A program made the translations under genes and the position numbers. Below the pieces are notes generated by a model. The model did no database searches, was not told where the DNA came from, and saw only the letters and a list, made by a program, of their open reading frames with translations. Below are positions 19,004-27,090 of a DNA stretch of 37,692 nt, piece after piece. The DNA comes from Chromatiales bacterium (GTDB lineage Bacteria > Pseudomonadota > Gammaproteobacteria > Steroidobacterales > GCA-2729495), in assembly GCA_020831895.1 (NCBI GenBank), contig JAFIFS010000022.1, positions 1 to 37,692 on the forward strand, given 5' to 3'. The first letter of the stretch is position 1, and each line of letters starts with the position of its first letter.

Positions 19004-21961
19004 TCAACCCTCCGGCAGCACCACCACACACGCCACATTGCCGCCAATCACCAGCCAGACTGTGTCACCCAGCAGACCCACCAGATGGCTGACGCCAGCG
19101 GTGGAACAGTCCGTCGTGTAGCGTGCGGTGAGACCTTCGTGCCCGGCGTCATAACGCTCTAGCACGCCCGGAGCGGGCGCCACCAGGATGGCGCTGCCAT
19201 TCCGCAGTGGCTGTGGCACTCCGGCGCCAATCTGCCCAGCCGGCATCAGGGTGTCGGTTCCGATCACCTGGCCGGACTGCAGGTACAGGCGGCTGCCATC
19301 CGGGGAGATGGCCATCATGCCGGCCAAAGTGGTCCCGCCACTGGAGTCCGGACCGCTGGCCGAGGCGATCACGCCATCAAGATCGATCCGCAGGATCGAC
19401 CGCGGGGAGGCATTGCTCCCCAGGTAGGCAGGCCCGCCATCCGGGGCCCGCAGCATTCTGCTCCCCGTGTACGCGTTGGCACCCGCCACGGTCAATGACA
19501 GTGGGTTGGCGTAGTCGAAGATCTCGATGATCCCGTTTCCGGCATCAACCAGCATGCGGCCCGGGGCCACGGAGAGCACGGCCGTTGCTTGTGCAGGGAC
19601 GGGGCCCAGCCTGTGCTCGATGGCCGTCTCGCCGAGATGTGCACCGGTATCCGTCGCGATGCGCACCACGCTGCCTTCCGGGCCGGCCCCCGGCGTAACC
19701 ACAACGTACAGCACGCTACCATCCGGCGAGAGGTCCAGGCCGTGCGGCTGGCCCGGTAACTGGAAGGTCTGCTCGACTGACCGTGTCGCAGCCGAGATCC
19801 TGTGGACCTCGCCAGTGACCGGAATCGATACATAGACGAGACCGGCCGGTGCATCGGCGATGACACTGTCGACCAGGCCGGAAAACTCCAGGCGGCTGCC
19901 GGCTATGGCCTGCTCGGCCGGCGGCGCCGGCAGCGGACTGTCGCCCAGGCCAGGTGGCTGATCCGGGTTGTCGCGGTCGGAAATGCAGACCTCGGTATCG
20001 CGCAGGATGGCCCAGCGGCCTTTGTCCAGGTGGCGCAGGTGAGTCGTACGCGAGGCACCGAGACCGGTCGGGCCACAGACACTAGCCCACTCGTCCACGC
20101 GCTCGAGGGTATCGCCGGCATAGACCTCGATCGCGGCCGACATCCGCGACGAGTCAAGCTCGCGCGTCCAGAGCAGCAGTTCCGTGCCGTCCCGGCTGAA
20201 CTGCGGTCTGCCAGCGCCGGGCAGTTCGAGTTCCGGGGCCAGCGAGTCCGTGCTCACCACCTGGCTGCCGTCCAGCACGATCCGCGTACCGTCCGCGCTC
20301 ATGGCCATGTGATAGGTGCCGCCCAGTGTGAAGGGCGGGCTTTCCAGCACGATCGGGATACCGGGCGCCTCCAGGTCAAGGCGCATCAGCGTGCCCGTCG
20401 AGCGGCTCTGGCCGACATAGGCAAACGGGTCGCCCGGCCTGTGCACCAGGTAGGGTTCGGACCTGACGATCTCGCCATTCGCGACCCGCGCAACCTCGCC
20501 CGTCGCCAGGTCCACGTCGACGATATAGGAGGACCCACTGCTGCCCGGGTTTCCGGTTACCAGCAGCTTGCCGGGCTGGTACTCAAGCAGGTCCCAGGCA
20601 GTGAGATGGTTGAGCTCGACAACGATGTCGATACGCCGTGTGCTGTCGTCCGCGAGATTCACTGCGACGACACTCCCCGCTGCATTGGCAGTGGCGAACA
20701 GCGTATCGCCATCGAGGCTCAGCGACAGTCGGCGCGGCCGCCCAGCCACGCGGATACGCCGGTCGACCAGCAGGGTATCGAGGTCGATAGCGACGATCTC
20801 GTTGCGTTCAGGCACCGCGACATAGAACAGCCTGCGGGGTTCATCCACCACCAGGTCGGTCGGTGGCGCGCCCAGCTGGATCCGGCGCGCTGCCGCAGGC
20901 TCGGGTCCAGTGCCCGGCGGAGGCGGCCATGGGCCGATGTGGCCGGGCGGCGGCCCGGCGGGCGGCTCAACATCCTCACGCAGTGGGTCGAGCATGTCGA
21001 TGAACCCAATGGGCCAGGCCACTGTCCAGGTCTCAAGTACATCACCAGCGGCCTGGTCGACCAGGCTGGCGCCGACATTCCGCGACCCTTCCAGCGAGAA
21101 GCTGGTCTGCAGTTCGACCGTACGGCTGCCGGCACCGGAGAACTCAAGGCGGCCGAAGCTCGGCCACTGGCCGATCTGGCCCGCGAGGGCCTGCGTGGTG
21201 CTGCCGTGCACCTGACCCCGGAGCCAGTCGCTCGTCAGCGTCGCCGAGAGGTCCAGCTCGTAACGGAACGTGGCATAGTCCTGCCGGAGATCGAGCATCA
21301 GGCCGGTGAGCGTTTCGCGGCCGGCTGGACCACTGACTTGCAGCCAGCCTCCCGCGATCCGGAAGCGGTCGGTCGACTCATCGCCGTCGTAAGTCACCGG
21401 CAGCATTGCGCTCATCGTGAGCGTGATGCCGGCTGAAGAGAGTCGCAGGCCCGGCAGACTGACCTGGCCGACCAGCGCATGGGTGTCCGGCCCCGGGTTC
21501 AGCGCGCTGATGTCCAGGCGCACTTCGCCGTTGAACGTGACGCCCAGGTCACGACAGGCAGTGAACTGTACGCGCACACTGTCTCCGGCACCGAGCGGGC
21601 TGCCGACAGCGCCGGTGAGCCTCTCGCTGGTCATGGTGCCACCTTCGGAACAGGGCATCGACTCCGCCACCCACCCGGTAGCGGACATCGTTTCGGCTTG
21701 CCCGGGCGGCAGGTTGGCAAGCCCGACGCCGATCGCAGCGAAGTACAACGCGATTTCGACCTGGAACAGGAATTCCTCTGTCACCTCGGCCGTTCGCGCA
21801 CGCGACAGTGAAATCTCGGGCTGGCTGTGCGGCTGCAGCACCGCTGCGGATTGGGATGATCCCTGGCCAGAGCCCCCACTGCCCCCACCACAGCCCGCCA
21901 GCAGCACGCCCAGGCCCATGCCGGCGATGCTCAGGCAGCCTCCCCGTGCGAGCTGCGGCAT
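19004..21961 (-). CDS. Large lipoprotein with YVTN-type beta-propellers
   Basis: A 985-residue lipoprotein; AAAGGGGA precedes the ATG, and the lipobox is GVLLAGC (Cys24) with a Gly/Ser linker. Residues ~50-320 are a beta-rich domain with a few Cys; a Pro/Gly linker (EPPAGPPPGHIGPWPPPPGT) leads to ~350-985, which carries two sets of propeller blades of the YVTN/surface-layer kind (DLVVDEPRRLFYVAVPERNE, RRLSLSLDGDTLFATAN, HGLDLSPDGSVLYVVV, MAISPDGSRLYLQSG). Such proteins are usually adhesive or structural at the cell surface. No enzyme motif was seen. A palindrome copy ends one base beyond the stop. The gene is divergent from trmO. Confidence 0.85.
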   Translation of the reverse strand: MPQLARGGCLSIAGMGLGVLLAGCGGGSGGSGQGSSQSAAVLQPHSQPEISLSRARTAEVTEEFLFQVEIALYFAAIGVGLANLPPGQAETMSATGWVAESMPCSEGGTMTSERLTGAVGSPLGAGDSVRVQFTACRDLGVTFNGEVRLDISALNPGPDTHALVGQVSLPGLRLSSAGITLTMSAMLPVTYDGDESTDRFRIAGGWLQVSGPAGRETLTGLMLDLRQDYATFRYELDLSATLTSDWLRGQVHGSTTQALAGQIGQWPSFGRLEFSGAGSRTVELQTSFSLEGSRNVGASLVDQAAGDVLETWTVAWPIGFIDMLDPLREDVEPPAGPPPGHIGPWPPPPGTGPEPAAARRIQLGAPPTDLVVDEPRRLFYVAVPERNEIVAIDLDTLLVDRRIRVAGRPRRLSLSLDGDTLFATANAAGSVVAVNLADDSTRRIDIVVELNHLTAWDLLEYQPGKLLVTGNPGSSGSSYIVDVDLATGEVARVANGEIVRSEPYLVHRPGDPFAYVGQSRSTGTLMRLDLEAPGIPIVLESPPFTLGGTYHMAMSADGTRIVLDGSQVVSTDSLAPELELPGAGRPQFSRDGTELLLWTRELDSSRMSAAIEVYAGDTLERVDEWASVCGPTGLGASRTTHLRHLDKGRWAILRDTEVCISDRDNPDQPPGLGDSPLPAPPAEQAIAGSRLEFSGLVDSVIADAPAGLVYVSIPVTGEVHRISAATRSVEQTFQLPGQPHGLDLSPDGSVLYVVVTPGAGPEGSVVRIATDTGAHLGETAIEHRLGPVPAQATAVLSVAPGRMLVDAGNGIIEIFDYANPLSLTVAGANAYTGSRMLRAPDGGPAYLGSNASPRSILRIDLDGVIASASGPDSSGGTTLAGMMAISPDGSRLYLQSGQVIGTDTLMPAGQIGAGVPQPLRNGSAILVAPAPGVLERYDAGHEGLTARYTTDCSTAGVSHLVGLLGDTVWLVIGGNVACVVVLPEG

Positions 21962-22091
21962 CGCGATCCCCTTTTATAGTTGTAGTTCAGGCCCGAAGCC
22001 TTGACCTGAGTATTCGCGAGGGGGGCTTCGATGTAAAGACAATGCGGCCGCCAGGCGGTTCAGCCGGGCCCGGCTGATTTACCATGCGCGC

Positions 22092-22934
22092 ATGAGAACA
22101 CACCCGCCTGGACCGGACGTGCGCAGCCTCACGCTGTCACCGATCGGCCTCATCCGCACGACGCTGACCGAGCGTGTCGAGGCGCCGCGTCAGCCGGCGG
22201 CGGCCCACGGTCATGCGGGCACGATCGAACTTTTTCCCGGTCAGCACTACAAGGATGCGCTGGCCGAGCTCGAGGGCTTCGAACGCATCTGGGTGCTGTT
22301 CTGGTTCGATCGCAACGAGGGCTGGCGACCGAAGGTGCTGCCACCGAGAAGCACCAGCGGGCGCAAGGGCGTGTTTGCGACACGCAGCCCCCACCGGCCG
22401 AACCCGCTCGGCCTGTCGGCGCTGCGCCTGACCGGCATCGATGGGCTCAGGCTGCATGTCACCCATGTGGACCTGCTCGACGGCACGCCGGTGCTCGACA
22501 TCAAGCCCTACATCGCCTACACGGATGCGTGGCCCGACTCTGCCAGCGGCTGGCTGCAAACTGCCTCGCCCCGGTCAGATGCAGTTGCGGACCCGCTGCC
22601 CGGCTGGCAGGTCACGTTCACGCCGGGTGCGGCGGCCCAGGTGGCCTGGATCGAGCAGCGCACCGGCGCGCCCCTGGCCGAGCGCATACGCGCGACACTC
22701 GCACTAGGCCCGCAACCCCACGCCTACCGGCGCATCCGGCGCGCCGGCGAGGCCTGGCAACTGGCCGTGCGCGACTGGCGCGCACACTTCACTGTCGATG
22801 GCCAGCGTATCACCGTGACAGGGATCCGCTCCGGCTACCGGGACTCTGCACTGGCCCGCGCCGGTGATAACCCGGCGATGGTAGTCCATCGCGAGTACGT
22901 GATGCAGTGCCAGGCTGGTCCTGAACCTGGCTAG
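22092..22934 (+). CDS. trmO: tRNA (t6A37)-N6-methyltransferase TrmO
   Basis: The 280-residue protein has the TrmO/TsaA (UPF0066) barrel: LSPIGLIRTTLTERVEAPRQ, HAGTIELFPGQHYKDALAEL, EGFERIWVLFWFD, the signature GVFATRSPHRPNPLGLSALR (93-112) and LLDGTPVLDIKPYIAYTDAW. TrmO uses S-adenosylmethionine to methylate N6-threonylcarbamoyladenosine at position 37 of tRNAs reading ACY codons, giving m6t6A. The C-terminal extension (from ~165; 'LGPQPHAYRRI', 'WQLAVRDWRAHF') matches the second domain of the longer proteobacterial form, with the usual DPRPAY motif altered. A palindrome copy follows the stop by 8 bp. Confidence 0.93.
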   Translation: MRTHPPGPDVRSLTLSPIGLIRTTLTERVEAPRQPAAAHGHAGTIELFPGQHYKDALAELEGFERIWVLFWFDRNEGWRPKVLPPRSTSGRKGVFATRSPHRPNPLGLSALRLTGIDGLRLHVTHVDLLDGTPVLDIKPYIAYTDAWPDSASGWLQTASPRSDAVADPLPGWQVTFTPGAAAQVAWIEQRTGAPLAERIRATLALGPQPHAYRRIRRAGEAWQLAVRDWRAHFTVDGQRITVTGIRSGYRDSALARAGDNPAMVVHREYVMQCQAGPEPG

Positions 22935-22942
22935 CCTGGCCA

Positions 22943-23003
22943 GGTGCCGGGTCTTCGGATTCGGAACTGGTCAAGGATTACCCGAAACCGAAAGCCCGGC
23001 ACC
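22943..23003 (+). repeat. REP-like palindrome, copy 9 (mosaic)
   Basis: 61 bp; left arm GGTGCCGGGTCTTCGGATTC, right arm ending CCGAAAGCCCGGCACC, so the two arms come from different subfamilies. Centre AACTGGTCAAGGATTA. The flank after it, TGACTCACCTGATTC, is the reverse complement of the left flank of copy 3. The copy codes the last ten residues and the stop of the amidohydrolase gene on the minus strand. Confidence 0.93.
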
Positions 23004-24362
23004 TGACTCACCTGATTCGTCCCGCGACTCGACCGTGTTCTTGTAGATCGCCCCGTCCTTCATCACGACGAGCAGGTTGCGCGCCGGGTCCGCGAGCAGC
23101 TCGATGTTGGCCAGCGGATCACCGTTCACCAGCAGCAGGTCGGCCAGCGCGCCCTCCTCGACCACGCCCAGCTTGCCTTGGTAAGGGCTGCGCAGGCCTG
23201 ACAGCGCGAGCAGCTCCGCGTTGGTCGAGGTCGCCATGCGCAGCACCTCGGCCGGCGTATACCAGCGGGTCATCGTCACCAGCTTCTCGCCCTGGCGCGT
23301 GGCATTGCTCGCGCTGAACAGGATATCCGTTCCCCACGCGACCTTGATCCGGTGCTTCTTCGCCAGCTCGAAGGCGCGGTCGGTACCGGCGTACATCTGT
23401 AGCTGCTTGATCCGGTTCGGCGAGCCTTCCGGCCAGGGGCTGCGTCCATCGTCGACGAACGGCTGCAGGCTCCACCAGATGCCCCGCTCGGCCATCAGCC
23501 GTGCCGTCGGCTCGTCGATCAGCTGCCCATGGTCGATCACCTTGACGCCGGCCTCGATCGCCTGGCGTATCGCGCGCGGGGTGTAGGCATGCACGGTCAC
23601 GTAGGTACCCCAGTTCTCGGCCGCCTCGACGGCGGCGCGCAGCTCGGCGACGCTGTACTGCGTGACATCCAGCGGATCAAAGAACGAGGAGACGCCACCG
23701 CCAGCCATCAGCTTGATCTGCGAGGCCCCCAGTGCCAGCTGCTCGCGTACGCGCTGGCGCACGGCATCGGGGCTGTCGGCGATCATCGCGGCGCCGGAGC
23801 GTTCGCTGAACGAGAAGCCACCGGGCGCAGCCGGCAACTCGTTCGGCAGGCGGAAGTCCCCATGCCCCCCTGACTGCGAGATGAATGCGCCCGCCGGCCA
23901 GATACGCGGGCCAGGCACCAGGCCTTCGTCGATGCCGCGCTTCAGGCCGAATACCGGCCCGCCCAGGTCGCGGATACTGGTGAAGCCCCGCAGCAGCATC
24001 TCCTCGGCCGCCCTGACCGCGGCGACGTTGAGGTAGCCGGCATCGCTGGTCAGCGCGACCAGCTGCGGGACACTGGTAAACATGATGTGCGTGTGCGCAT
24101 CGATGAGCCCAGGCATCAGCGTGCGGCCCTCGCCGACAATCCGCACAACGGCCGTACCTTCGGGCAGCTCGATCGCCCGGGTCGAGATCTGCGCAATCGT
24201 GTTGCCGGTGACGAGTACATTCGATGGGCCCGAGAGCCGGTCGGAGCGGCCGTCGAAAATCCTGACGTTCTCGAACAGCACGGCCTCGGCGCCAGGCAGC
24301 GCCTGAGGTGCCGCGGTCGCCAGCAGGAAACCGGCCAGCAGCAGGGATGACAGTCGACGCAT
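22971..24362 (-). CDS. Exported amidohydrolase (imidazolonepropionase-like)
   Basis: A 463-residue protein with a signal peptide (LLLAGFLLATAAPQALPG), then an amidohydrolase TIM barrel: LMPGLIDAHTHIMF (metal-binding HxH), SQIKLMAGGGVSS with the bridging Lys, YVTVHAYTP (His), KVIDHGQLID (His) and KVAWGTDILF (catalytic Asp), closing with GKLGVVEEGALADLLLVNGD. This is the binuclear-metal imidazolonepropionase-like branch; exported members include peptidases and hydrolases of cyclic amides. The substrate cannot be told. The extreme C-terminus, GAGLSVSGNP, and the TAA are encoded by palindrome copy 9, so the native end was altered by a few residues, probably without harm. Confidence 0.9.
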   Translation of the reverse strand: MRRLSSLLLAGFLLATAAPQALPGAEAVLFENVRIFDGRSDRLSGPSNVLVTGNTIAQISTRAIELPEGTAVVRIVGEGRTLMPGLIDAHTHIMFTSVPQLVALTSDAGYLNVAAVRAAEEMLLRGFTSIRDLGGPVFGLKRGIDEGLVPGPRIWPAGAFISQSGGHGDFRLPNELPAAPGGFSFSERSGAAMIADSPDAVRQRVREQLALGASQIKLMAGGGVSSFFDPLDVTQYSVAELRAAVEAAENWGTYVTVHAYTPRAIRQAIEAGVKVIDHGQLIDEPTARLMAERGIWWSLQPFVDDGRSPWPEGSPNRIKQLQMYAGTDRAFELAKKHRIKVAWGTDILFSASNATRQGEKLVTMTRWYTPAEVLRMATSTNAELLALSGLRSPYQGKLGVVEEGALADLLLVNGDPLANIELLADPARNLLVVMKDGAIYKNTVESRDESGESGAGLSVSGNP

Positions 24363-24480
24363 GGCAGCACCCTTGATGCAGGATTGGGGCGGCTCAACTT
24401 AACAGATAAGCGCCCTGCCCGCGGACCTTCACGGCAGCGTTACACTGTCCACCTGGCCCACCCCAAGCCCGGTCATCCCG

Positions 24481-25251
24481 ATGCACCTGCGTACAGTGCC
24501 CGCCCTGGTCCTGCTGCTCTCGCTCGCGGCCTGCGGCGGCTCCTCGGGATCCTCCGCGCCGGGGGACCAGGAGCAGGTCCTCCAGCTGCTGTCCGTGCAT
24601 GACGTCGCCGTGAGCGACCCGTCCGGGCTCGCGCTCGATTTCGACGGCGTGCACCTGTGGACGGTCAGCGACGACCCGGGCCAGGGCATGTACAAGATCA
24701 CCCGCCAGGGCGAGGTGGTGAAGCATGTCCCCTTCGCCAGCGACGACCTCGAAGGCATCGTCGTGGACCCGGCGAACCTGACGCTGTGGGTGGTCGAGGA
24801 AAGGCTGCGCGAGATCCTGAACGTCACGCGCGAGGGCACCGTGCTGAGCCGCACGCCGGTGCCCGTCGAGGTCAACCGCCCCAACGACGGCCTCGAGGGC
24901 ATCACCATCAACACCCGCACCGGGGATTTCTTCGTCATCAACGAGAAGAATCCGCGGCTGCTGCTCAGGCTGGGCCCTGACCTGCAGGTCAGGGAAACCG
25001 TGCCGCTGGACTTCAGCGGGATCTTCTTCATGAGCGACGTGTCGGGGATTTCCTACGACCGGGTTGAGAACACGCTGTGGATCATCAGCGACGAGTCGCG
25101 CAAGATCGTCGTCATCGACCTGCAGTACAACCCGGTCCGGATGTACCGGACGGATATCCTCAAGGGCGAGGGTATCGCCGTGGACCCGGACCTGCGGCGC
25201 GTCTACGCGATATGCGACGCCGAGTCCCGGCTGTATGTCCATGCCTACTGA
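24481..25251 (+). CDS. SdiA-regulated-like beta-propeller lipoprotein
   Basis: A 256-residue lipoprotein (LVLLLSLAAC, Cys18). Repeated blade segments VSDPSGLALDFDGVHLWTVS, DLEGIVVDPANLTLWVVEER, GLEGITINTRTGDFFVINEK, VSGISYDRVENTLWIISDES and GEGIAVDPDLRRVYAICDAE match the SdiA-regulated (PF06977-type) propeller. No function is established for the family to my knowledge. The gene overlaps the cupin gene start by 11-17 bp and heads a four-gene run in the same direction (lipoprotein, cupin, Sir2, NmrA-like). Confidence 0.85.
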   Translation: MHLRTVPALVLLLSLAACGGSSGSSAPGDQEQVLQLLSVHDVAVSDPSGLALDFDGVHLWTVSDDPGQGMYKITRQGEVVKHVPFASDDLEGIVVDPANLTLWVVEERLREILNVTREGTVLSRTPVPVEVNRPNDGLEGITINTRTGDFFVINEKNPRLLLRLGPDLQVRETVPLDFSGIFFMSDVSGISYDRVENTLWIISDESRKIVVIDLQYNPVRMYRTDILKGEGIAVDPDLRRVYAICDAESRLYVHAY

Positions 25252-26128
25252 GCTGGCGGCGGTCCAGCGCGGCGCGGACGACCGCATCCTGCGCGGGGTG
25301 CGCCAGGTCGGGCGAATCGACCTGGCCAGCGCGGACTGGCAGCGCCAAGAGCATGGCGTGGACGTGCTCGTGCTCAGCGAGGACCCCGTCAGCGGCGCGA
25401 GCACGTTCGCGCTGCGCACGCCGCCGGGGCTGGTCTATCCAGGGTATGCTCACTTCCAAGACTGCGACCAGGACCTGTTTCAGCTCGAGGGCGAGTTCCA
25501 GCTCGACGAGCTGCTGTCGTCCCGCGAGGGCGACTACCTGTTCCGCCCGGCCGGCACCGTCTGCGTACATGGCGAGGGCTCCGGGGGCGGCATCATCATC
25601 GCCTCGCTAGGCCGGCGTCCGGTGCGAGTCATGTTCGAGGGCCACCCCGGGCCGGGAACAGGCCATTACCGCGTGGACCGGCCCTCGTGCGATCACCCGG
25701 TCGAGCCGATGGTCGTGCGCCCAGGCGCCGTAGACTGGCTCCCCAGCGGTCTCTCGCCGCTGGTCGACCTGCGCCGCCTGCGCGGGGAACCGGGGCAGCC
25801 GTGCACCGAAGCTGGCGCATCGGTGCACTCACCGTGGGGGGCCGATGCCGTGTGCCTGCTGCGCATCCGCGCGGGCTTCGCGGGCAGGATGCCACTGTGG
25901 CCCGGTCACACGTTCGAGATGCTGGCAACGGCGGGGCGCGCACGGATCGACGGCAGGCCATGGTATCGCGGCTGCTATGCGTTCGGCGGGCCAGGTCATG
26001 TCACGGAGGTGGAGACGGACCTGGTGCTCTACCTGCGCTGCTTCTCGAACAGCCGTTGCGCCGAGCTCAGCTATGACGAGCTTCTGGCCCGCGCGCTGGA
26101 GCACATTCACCTGCCGGACCTCGCATGA
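25241..26128 (+). CDS. Cupin-like protein
   Basis: The start is ATG 25241 (MPTELAAVQRGADDR) or ATG 25235 two codons earlier, both inside the end of the lipoprotein gene. The ~295-residue protein appears to be a bicupin: a first barrel with STFALRTPPGLVYPGYAHFQ, 'DLFQLEGEFQLDE' and 'GDYLFRPAGTVCVHGEGSGG', and a second with SPWGADAVCLLRIRAGFAGR, 'GHTFEMLATAGRARIDGRPW' and 'GCYAFGGPGH'. Metal ligands are sparse (His in VHGEG and AHFQ), so it may be non-catalytic or ChrR/DUF4437-like. It is coupled to the Sir2 gene by an ATGA overlap at 26125-26128. The cupin assignment is moderate; the function is unknown. Confidence 0.65.
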   Translation: MPTELAAVQRGADDRILRGVRQVGRIDLASADWQRQEHGVDVLVLSEDPVSGASTFALRTPPGLVYPGYAHFQDCDQDLFQLEGEFQLDELLSSREGDYLFRPAGTVCVHGEGSGGGIIIASLGRRPVRVMFEGHPGPGTGHYRVDRPSCDHPVEPMVVRPGAVDWLPSGLSPLVDLRRLRGEPGQPCTEAGASVHSPWGADAVCLLRIRAGFAGRMPLWPGHTFEMLATAGRARIDGRPWYRGCYAFGGPGHVTEVETDLVLYLRCFSNSRCAELSYDELLARALEHIHLPDLA

Positions 26129-27090
26129 GCCCGCACTCAAGCGGCGCCAGCCTGCACGACTTCATCCTGCGCCACCCGCGGCTGCTGGTGATCACCGGCG
26201 CCGGTCTCAGCACGCGCTCGGGCATTCCGGACTACCGCGACGCGGACGGGCAGTGGAAAGTCACGCCACCCATGCAGTTTCGCGAGTTCCGCGACAGCGC
26301 GGCGGCGCGGCGGCGCTACTGGGCGCGCAGCCTGGCGGGCTGGCCGCGCTTCTCCACAGCCCGGCCGAACGAGGCGCACAGCGCGCTCTCGCGCCTCGAG
26401 ACACTCGGTCACGTGACCCTGCTGGTGACACAGAACGTGGACGGGCTGCACCAGCGCGCGGGCAGCCGCCGGGTGCTCGACCTGCACGGGCGGCTCGACC
26501 GCGTGCGCTGCCTGGACTGCGGCGCAAGCGGGTCCCGCGAAAACTTCCAGCAGCGACTTGGCAGCGCCAACCCTGGCTTCGGGGCACCGGCCGCCTCCAT
26601 CAGGCCCGACGGTGATGCGCTGCTCGACCCCTCGGTCATTGAGGGTTTTGCGGTGCCGGCCTGCGCGCAGTGCGGGGGCGTGCTGAAGCCGGACGTGGTC
26701 TTCTTCGGCGAGGCTGTTCCGCCAGCGCGGGTGGACAGCGCCCGCGCGGCGCTGGCGCAGGCGGATGCGGTGCTCGCCGTTGGCACCTCGCTGATGGTCT
26801 GGTCGGCGTACCGGTTCCTGCGGGCTGCGGCCGAGGCCGGCAAGCCGGCGGCTGCCGTCAACCTGGGCCGCACGCGCGCTGACGGGCAGCTTGCGCTGAA
26901 GCTGGAACATGACTGCGCGGACACTCTGCGCAGCTGCATCGCTGCGCTTTCGATGCGGCGTGGCGCACGCACAGCTGGCCACCGGGCGGTGAACCGCGTG
27001 GACGCGGGCGGCTATAATCCCCGGCTTCAGGACTCCCGGCCTGCGCCAGCGCCGGCCTTCGCAACGGATCGAAAGGATGACGACGGATGA
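26125..27090 (+). CDS. Sir2-family NAD+-dependent protein deacylase
   Basis: A 321-residue sirtuin with every core motif: ITGAGLSTRSGIPDYRDADG (23-42, NAD binding), TQNVDGLHQRAG, catalytic H121 in LDLHGRLD, a zinc site C129-x2-C132 and C180-x2-C183, KPDVVFFGEAVP, and AVGTSLMVWSAYRF. The layout and 'IPDYR', 'VVFFGE' wording fit the class II (SIRT4-like) bacterial group. It removes acyl groups from lysines using NAD+. Residues ~277-321 (RRGARTAGHR... to DRKDDDG) are a low-complexity tail with no family counterpart, and they cover a promoter candidate with a perfect TATAAT. The stop overlaps the NmrA-like start by ATGA. Confidence 0.93.
   Translation: MSPHSSGASLHDFILRHPRLLVITGAGLSTRSGIPDYRDADGQWKVTPPMQFREFRDSAAARRRYWARSLAGWPRFSTARPNEAHSALSRLETLGHVTLLVTQNVDGLHQRAGSRRVLDLHGRLDRVRCLDCGASGSRENFQQRLGSANPGFGAPAASIRPDGDALLDPSVIEGFAVPACAQCGGVLKPDVVFFGEAVPPARVDSARAALAQADAVLAVGTSLMVWSAYRFLRAAAEAGKPAAAVNLGRTRADGQLALKLEHDCADTLRSCIAALSMRRGARTAGHRAVNRVDAGGYNPRLQDSRPAPAPAFATDRKDDDG
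26990..27018 (+). promoter_or_regulatory. Candidate promoter inside the sir2 3' end for the NmrA-like gene
   Basis: A consensus TATAAT (27013-27018) is preceded after 17 bp by TGAACC (26990-26995). It would start transcription about 60 bp before the ATG at 27087. The -10 box is perfect, striking in such GC-rich DNA; the -35 box is weak. Confidence 0.45.

Noticed and set aside
19802..21436. 544-residue + strand frame opposite the beta-propeller lipoprotein
   Set aside because: No fold or motif; the minus-strand frame has a lipobox, a Shine-Dalgarno sequence and regular propeller blades.
1408..23003. The dispersed repeats as a CRISPR array
   Set aside because: Copies are kilobases apart with genes between them, there are no regular spacers and no cas genes.
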